NCBI GenBank assembly: GCA_031539345.1
Contig: JAVKMO010000007.1
Coordinates: 1-64,000, forward strand
Length of the DNA: 64,000 nucleotides
Reading direction: 5' to 3'
Source: JAVKMO01 sp031539345
Lineage (GTDB): Bacteria; Bacteroidota; Bacteroidia; Chitinophagales; Chitinophagaceae
A program made the position numbers and the translations under genes. Below the pieces are notes generated by a model. The model searched no databases. It saw only the letters and a list, made by a program, of their open reading frames with translations, and was not told where the DNA came from. Shown here in pieces: positions 59,751-64,000 of the stretch (the stretch's first letter is position 1; the number at the start of each line of letters is the position of its first letter).

Positions 59751-59771
59751 CTTTACATTTTTTATGTAAAG
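59751..59771. repeat. Inverted repeat upstream of the AraC-type gene
   Basis: CTTTACAT (59751-59758) and ATGTAAAG (59764-59771) form a perfect 8-bp stem with a T5 loop. It may terminate the tatA transcript or act as an operator for the regulator 75 bases downstream. A smaller palindrome, TACTA-TCG-TAGTA, lies at 59793-59805. Confidence 0.5.
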
Positions 59772-59845
59772 CACTTGAAGTTCATCAAATGCTACTATCG
59801 TAGTACGCTAACATCATATTCTGAATTATTATCCATCTTTATTTT

Positions 59846-60583
59846 ATGGAGCAGATTAACGATTTTATCCATTTAAACATTCAACATAACAAGTCGATTG
59901 ATGCTTCGTTTTGTACAGTTACACAAGACGAAACATATTTATTTGCGTCTTATCGGCTGTTTGTAAAAGATTGTTTATTTGATTTGGGCGATAGCAACTA
60001 TGAATTTTCTATCCGCATAGCCAAGTCTTATTTTCAAAAATATAATGAAGGATTTGATATTCATATTCAAGAACAAAGCATTTGTTGTCATACACAAAAC
60101 AAATTATTTGAAATTGTGAATTGCAAATTGACGGGCTTAGTCAGAAAGATTTTTTTAGAAAGTCAGATTTTATATTTACTATATCAAACACAAAAAAACA
60201 GTTTAGTATTTGGTCTTCAATGCAATCGTTGTGAGGTATTAGATAAACCCATCGACCTTCATAAAATGCACGAAGCGAGAAAATATATTTTAGAACATTT
60301 ATCTGACAACATAACGATTCCTCTTATTGCTGCTCATGTTGCGACTAATCAGTGTTATTTAAAAAAAGGATTTAAAGAAGTTTTTCAACAAACTGTTTTT
60401 GAATTTTTGAAAGAAAATCGCATGATAAAAGCACAACATTTATTGCGTCAGGCAAACCCAAATATTACGCAAGTTGCCTTTGAAGTTGGCTACTCTTCTC
60501 TGAGTAGTTTTAGCCAAGCCTATAAAAATTATTTTGGAATTTCTCCTGTAGAACAAAGCAAAGTTGATGTTCTATATCCTTAA
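59846..60583 (+). CDS. AraC family transcriptional regulator
   Basis: A 245-residue regulator. The C-terminal ~100 residues carry two helix-turn-helix units: ITIPLIAAHVATNQCYLKKG and TQVAFEVGYSSLSSFSQAYK, with KNYFGISPVEQ at the end, the hallmark of AraC/XylS proteins. The N-terminal domain is not recognised; it is not a clear cupin. Two palindromes in the 190-base upstream spacer could be its own operators. Target genes unknown. Confidence 0.88.
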   Translation: MEQINDFIHLNIQHNKSIDASFCTVTQDETYLFASYRLFVKDCLFDLGDSNYEFSIRIAKSYFQKYNEGFDIHIQEQSICCHTQNKLFEIVNCKLTGLVRKIFLESQILYLLYQTQKNSLVFGLQCNRCEVLDKPIDLHKMHEARKYILEHLSDNITIPLIAAHVATNQCYLKKGFKEVFQQTVFEFLKENRMIKAQHLLRQANPNITQVAFEVGYSSLSSFSQAYKNYFGISPVEQSKVDVLYP

Positions 60584-60626
60584 CTTTTAAACCGTGATGA
60601 AGACAATATTTTTCAGCTCTCCCCTT

Positions 60627-61448
60627 TTACAAATGTAAGGAATTAGCACGGATTGTTTGTTTTAAAAACACAGTTGATCTTTGATTAAAAATTTCAGCAT
60701 CGCCTGTTGTAAAATATTGTACGGATTGATTTGTTGAAAGTAATTGTTCTAATTCACTGTGGCGTTGCAAATAACTTTCTAAAGCTGTTGCAACCAAAAT
60801 GCCTTGAGAAATCAATTTGATTGACGGGGGAAGAAATTTTCGTATTGTGGAAGACAATAGGGGGTAATGCGTACAAGCTAAAATAATAGCATCAATATCC
60901 TTATCAATTACCAATAAATGGTTGACGTGCTGCTGTACAAAATAGTCAGTGCCTTTATTTGCTAATTCATTATTTTCTATCAAAGGAACCCAGATTGGAC
61001 AATCTTCTTGATACAATGTAATCTGCGGAAATAATTTTTGCCCTTCAATAACATAAGATTGTGCACGTACTGTTCCTGTTGTTGCAAACAAGCCTATTTT
61101 ATTTGTTGTTGTAAATGTATTCAACCTTTCGGTTGTAGGTCGAATAACGCCTAATACTCTTTTTGTAGAATTCCATTTTTGTAAATCTTTTTGTTGTATG
61201 CTTCGCAAAGCCTTTGCTGATGAAGTATTACAAGCAAGTAAAACTAACTCACAGCCCTTGTTAAAAAGGGTTTTCACACCCTGTAATGTATATTCATAAA
61301 CCGTATCAAAAGATTTATTTCCATAAGGGGCGCGTGCATTATCACCCAGATAAATATAGTCGTATTGTGGAAGGCGTTCAACGATGTCTTTGAGTATAGT
61401 TAATCCACCATATCCAGAATCAAAAATGCCAATTGCTTGTTTTCTCAT
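60627..61448 (-). CDS. murI: Glutamate racemase
   Basis: Makes D-glutamate for peptidoglycan, 273 residues. The N-terminal IGIFDSGYGGLTILKDI, the first catalytic Cys in LVLLACNTSSAKAL and the second in AIILACTHYPLLSS are intact. It starts 12 bases after a terminator-like hairpin that follows the ompH gene, so transcription into murI may be partial read-through or use its own promoter. Confidence 0.96.
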   Translation of the reverse strand: MRKQAIGIFDSGYGGLTILKDIVERLPQYDYIYLGDNARAPYGNKSFDTVYEYTLQGVKTLFNKGCELVLLACNTSSAKALRSIQQKDLQKWNSTKRVLGVIRPTTERLNTFTTTNKIGLFATTGTVRAQSYVIEGQKLFPQITLYQEDCPIWVPLIENNELANKGTDYFVQQHVNHLLVIDKDIDAIILACTHYPLLSSTIRKFLPPSIKLISQGILVATALESYLQRHSELEQLLSTNQSVQYFTTGDAEIFNQRSTVFLKQTIRANSLHL

Positions 61449-61459
61449 AAGAACAAAAA

Positions 61460-61481
61460 AAGTCGGGAATAACCCCGACTT
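61460..61481 (-). terminator. Terminator between ompH and murI
   Basis: AAGTCGGG (61460-61467) and CCCGACTT (61474-61481) form a perfect 8-bp GC-containing stem. On the minus strand it is followed by a run of T (the A tract just left of 61460). It lies between the second OmpH gene and murI, ending 11 bases before the murI start. Confidence 0.8.
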
Positions 61482-61505
61482 GAATATCTATTTTTTACTT
61501 GACTT

Positions 61506-62072
61506 TTATTTTCTCTTTGCTCCTGTATTGGCAATTGCAGTTGCTTTAATACCAAGTTCTTTTTTTACATTTTCTAAAATGTCATCACCAGGTTGTAAAT
61601 AATAAAAAGCACCTTTTTCGATGATGTGCGTATAACCACGTTTTGCAGCATATTTTTGAATCGCTTCAGCGGCAGCAATACGAATAGGCGTTAAAAGTTC
61701 TTGTTGTTTTTTTTGTAAATTTTCTTCTACAGATTGTTGAAAAGTTTGAATTTGTTGTGCCAAACGCATCAAATCACCTTTTTTCAATTCTTTTGTTGTT
61801 GAGCTTAATTTAATTGAATCTGCTCTAAATGTACTGTCTTTTGTTTGATATTCTTTTACCATATCAATATAAGTGCCTTGTAATTCTTTTTGAAAATTTT
61901 GGAGCATTGTATCAGCTTTGGCTGCTTCTGGCATAGTAACAATCAATTCTTGAAGGCTGATTGTACCAATTTTTAAAGCACTTGGATTTGCTGTTTGTGT
62001 TTGTGCAAATGTCGATGTACTAAGGGTTACAAACGCTGCGAACGTAAACACGAAAAGGAATTTTTTTTTCAT
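61506..62072 (-). CDS. OmpH/Skp family periplasmic chaperone
   Basis: A 188-residue exported protein with the signal MKKKFLFVFTFAAFVTLSTS. The mature part has the Skp pattern: a start strand (LKIGTISLQELIVTMPEA), a long coiled coil of charged residues, and a closing strand (YTHIIEKGAFYYLQPGDDI). It holds unfolded outer-membrane proteins in the periplasm. It follows a related gene (62155-62664), both before murI, a pattern common in Bacteroidota. An in-frame start at 62096 is not signal-like; 62072 is preferred. Confidence 0.88.
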   Translation of the reverse strand: MKKKFLFVFTFAAFVTLSTSTFAQTQTANPSALKIGTISLQELIVTMPEAAKADTMLQNFQKELQGTYIDMVKEYQTKDSTFRADSIKLSSTTKELKKGDLMRLAQQIQTFQQSVEENLQKKQQELLTPIRIAAAEAIQKYAAKRGYTHIIEKGAFYYLQPGDDILENVKKELGIKATAIANTGAKRK

Positions 62073-62154
62073 AAAGGAGTTTGTTTTTGTGATCAAAAAA
62101 ATATAAAATTAAAGAATTAAAGTGCGTGAATATAAAAGAATAGATGAAAAACTA

Positions 62155-62664
62155 TTAGAAACCCAAAACTTGCAAAACGCGAATGGTAATATCTAATTTT
62201 GGCTCCATATACAAAACGTACGACCCTGCACTTTTGTCAATAATAAGGTCTAAAATTTTTTCTTTTGCTACACGTTGGATAGCGTCATAAATTTTATCCT
62301 GAACAGGTTTCATCAACTCTTGCCTTTTTTTAAACAAATCGCCTTCATAGCCAAAATATTTTTTTGAAAGCTCATAGGTTTCTTTTTCTAATGCTGTAAT
62401 CACTTCAATTTTTTTTTGTTTGATATTGTCTGTGTAAAATAATTCGTCTTGTTTAAAATCTTCTTTTAACCGTTTTAAACGGAGTTCTTTTTCTGCAATT
62501 TCATTTTCCCATGTAACAGATAAAATGTCCAATTGTGTTGTAATGTTTTTATATTCTGGCGTTCTTTCTAAAAGGCTTTTCATATCTACGACACCAAATT
62601 TTTGACCGAATAAAAATGTAGTATGAATGAACAGAACAATCAAAAATGCGTATTTTTTTTTCAT
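62155..62664 (-). CDS. OmpH/Skp family periplasmic chaperone, first copy
   Basis: A 169-residue exported protein with the signal MKKKYAFLIVLFIHTTFLFG. The mature sequence begins QKFGVVDMKSLLERTPEYKN, then a coiled coil (residues about 40-140) and the closing strand LDLIIDKSAGSYVLYMEPKL. It is paralogous to the following gene and probably gives a mixed trimer or separate trimers. TAGGTTTG on the minus strand at 62708-62715 fits the -7 box. Confidence 0.85.
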   Translation of the reverse strand: MKKKYAFLIVLFIHTTFLFGQKFGVVDMKSLLERTPEYKNITTQLDILSVTWENEIAEKELRLKRLKEDFKQDELFYTDNIKQKKIEVITALEKETYELSKKYFGYEGDLFKKRQELMKPVQDKIYDAIQRVAKEKILDLIIDKSAGSYVLYMEPKLDITIRVLQVLGF

Positions 62665-62707
62665 CATAATCAGATACAATTTCAATATAAAAAATAAAAT
62701 AATTCAA

Positions 62708-62715
62708 CAAACCTA
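62708..62715 (-). promoter_or_regulatory. Candidate -7 box for the ompH-ompH unit
   Basis: TAGGTTTG on the minus strand fits TAnnTTTG exactly, about 45 bases before the first OmpH start. No clear -33 TTG. Confidence 0.4.
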
Positions 62716-62777
62716 TTCTAAACCAGGCTTTTTGATGTGTTAAAAGAATAAGGTTTAATAGTGTGATGAGTTTTTAG

Positions 62778-64000
62778 TTATTGTTGTAAAAATTCGTATT
62801 CATACACTTTGGGAGTTATTTTTTCAGCAAGCAATTTGATTTGTTTTCTTAAGTCGCCGATTAAGTTCATATAAGTTTCGTCTGTGCTTTTTGCGTTCAT
62901 TCTTCCTGCTTCATTCCTGCCTTGAAAATGCTCGCGAATGTCATACAGTGAAGCATTCACGTTACAGTTGGGCTGTTTGTGATAATAAGTCCAAAGCTGA
63001 CAACCAGCACCAAAAACGGCAGTTGCTTGTGCTGAAAATTGTAAAGGAGATGGCGATTTGCCATAACTGACTTCAGGTTCAAACAATATCGTCATATGAA
63101 AAGAAGGTTTTTGTCGTGGCTTGGGTTTACCTTTTATCAAATCAGTCATAAAATTACTTTCAAATTTTTCTCTAGCATTAACTTCTTGTTCCGTAAAAGG
63201 TATCCAGTGATTTGTGCCAAATTTTGTTTGAATATTATTATTGAATAGCGTAAACGCCAAACAATCATTTTGAAATTCTTTATCGGTTTGCCAATTGTCA
63301 TTGGGGTATAAAAATTGGTCTCTGTCATTTAACCAAGTTGCAGGAATGACTTTACGAACGGAGAAATAGATTGAAATAGGAATTAAATTTTCCTTGTTAA
63401 TCCAAATGCCACGAGGATTTGGCAATTGTTCTTTAGCGTTTAAAACATAAACGATGTTATTATGCTGAAAATCATTGCCGTTAATACCATCCATAAAACC
63501 AATACTATTTTCTTTCGTGGTTTTATAAATGGAAATAAACTTGTTAATGTATTGGCTTTTATTTAAAGCATAAATTCCCTTTGTGGCAATGAAATTGGCG
63601 TTCTTATCGTAAATGTCGGCTACAACATTTTCAAATATTTCTTTTTTGTTTGTATTCCAAATTTTAAAGCCAATTGGAAATTGTCCTTCTACATTATCAA
63701 AAGTATCGGCTGGGACTAAAAACATTTTTTCCAGTTTAGCTTGAAAATGGTCTTTAAGGCTTAAAAAAGCGGACCCTTGCAAAATTTTCAACTTTGAAAA
63801 TTCTGCAAGAATTACACCATTCAATTCTGAATAAATTCTGATTATGAATTGGGCAAATAGTTCTCTACCTGCTGTTCCTAATATTGGGTTATACTTTGTA
63901 TGTGTCTTCGACAGGTTCACTCCAACTTTGCCTTTCTCTGCTTTGCTTGATACTTCTGCATAAGGTGGATTTATAAAAATTATAAGTTTCTTACGTTTGT
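62778..64000 (-). CDS. Adenine-type DNA methyltransferase, partial (N-terminus off the window)
   Basis: The last 400 or so residues of a protein whose N-terminal part lies beyond position 64000. Reading through the edge, the frame contains KLIIFINPPYAEVSSKAEKG, so the catalytic motif IV NPPY of N6-adenine DNA methyltransferases is present. The rest looks like a target-recognition region: ILAEFSKLKILQG, PIGFKIWNTNKKE, NGNDFQHNNIVYV, WLNDRDQFLYPNDNWQTDK and FGTNHWIPFTEQEV. It ends with a coiled segment. It may be a type IIG or type I-like enzyme; the nuclease part is not visible. Any start inside the window (a GTG at 63920) would be artificial. Confidence 0.75.
   Translation of the reverse strand, partial: KRKKLIIFINPPYAEVSSKAEKGKVGVNLSKTHTKYNPILGTAGRELFAQFIIRIYSELNGVILAEFSKLKILQGSAFLSLKDHFQAKLEKMFLVPADTFDNVEGQFPIGFKIWNTNKKEIFENVVADIYDKNANFIATKGIYALNKSQYINKFISIYKTTKENSIGFMDGINGNDFQHNNIVYVLNAKEQLPNPRGIWINKENLIPISIYFSVRKVIPATWLNDRDQFLYPNDNWQTDKEFQNDCLAFTLFNNNIQTKFGTNHWIPFTEQEVNAREKFESNFMTDLIKGKPKPRQKPSFHMTILFEPEVSYGKSPSPLQFSAQATAVFGAGCQLWTYYHKQPNCNVNASLYDIREHFQGRNEAGRMNAKSTDETYMNLIGDLRKQIKLLAEKITPKVYEYEFLQQ

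Noticed and set aside
59667..59876. A 69-codon plus-strand frame after tatA
   Set aside because: It overlaps the AraC-type gene start and both palindromes, and its sequence is not protein-like.
1..64000. CRISPR arrays, prophage and insertion sequences
   Set aside because: No regularly spaced repeats, cas-like proteins, phage structural genes or transposases were seen.

Overview
The window is a stretch of an AT-rich Bacteroidota chromosome, roughly one third G+C by eye. The lineage call rests on several things: a GldB gliding-type lipoprotein, the DUF3822-rsmD pair, the small ribosomal protein bTHX, FG-GAP/UnbV and DUF885 surface proteins, TlpA-like lipoproteins with N-terminal DUF4369-type extensions, the lack of clear Shine-Dalgarno sequences, and several matches to the Bacteroidota -7 promoter box TAnnTTTG. 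A Chitinophagales/Sphingobacteriales-type relative is my best guess from protein style; I cannot place it more finely without a search.

Layout. 1-8.7 kb: rpoB-rpoC with a strong terminator. 8.8-15.8 kb: a Wzy/WaaL-type membrane protein, a flavin-fold oxidase, a DUF486 membrane protein, mutS and dnaK, all on the + strand. 15.9-18.4 kb: a very AT-rich restriction-modification island on the - strand (PD-(D/E)XK nuclease, then a cytosine-5 methyltransferase with variant motifs). 18.6-22.6 kb (-): tRNA-Leu, trigger factor, two tandem complete ClpP proteins and a TlpA-like lipoprotein. 22.7-26.1 kb (-): SAM methyltransferase/DoxX and gldB/prmC. 26.4-36.2 kb (+): glycosyltransferase, prfC, lepA, DUF3822-rsmD, gatA, ndk, a YggS-type PLP protein, aspartate kinase. 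36.2-38.4 kb (-): purC-purF. 38.5-40.6 kb (+): a PagL-like outer membrane protein and a lone nuoF. 40.9-43.1 kb (-): a K+-dependent-type membrane pyrophosphatase. 43.3-48.5 kb (+): DUF885 peptidase coupled to a large FG-GAP/UnbV lipoprotein. 48.5-52.7 kb (-): HU, bTHX, a TolC/adaptor pair without an RND pump, greA and a 2Fe-2S ferredoxin. 52.9-60.6 kb (+): VOC protein, clpC, a fragment of the spc ribosomal operon (rpsE-rpmD-rplO-secY) joined to rplS and tatA, and an AraC regulator. 60.6-64 kb (-): two OmpH/Skp chaperones, murI, and the C-terminal part of an adenine-type DNA methyltransferase cut by the window edge.

Most of the window is housekeeping for transcription, translation, protein quality control, purine synthesis and the envelope. 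Several classical operons are broken up: nuoF stands alone, the spc cluster is only four genes long, and the efflux pair lacks its pump. The accessory content is the restriction-modification island and the methyltransferase at the right edge. I see no CRISPR array, no intact insertion sequence and no prophage. The most unusual items are the R-M overlap carrying an A9 tract (loss of one A would fuse nuclease to methyltransferase), the variant methyltransferase motifs, an RsmD whose motif IV reads GPPY instead of DPPY/F, and a convergent gene pair whose stop codons both lie inside one perfect hairpin.
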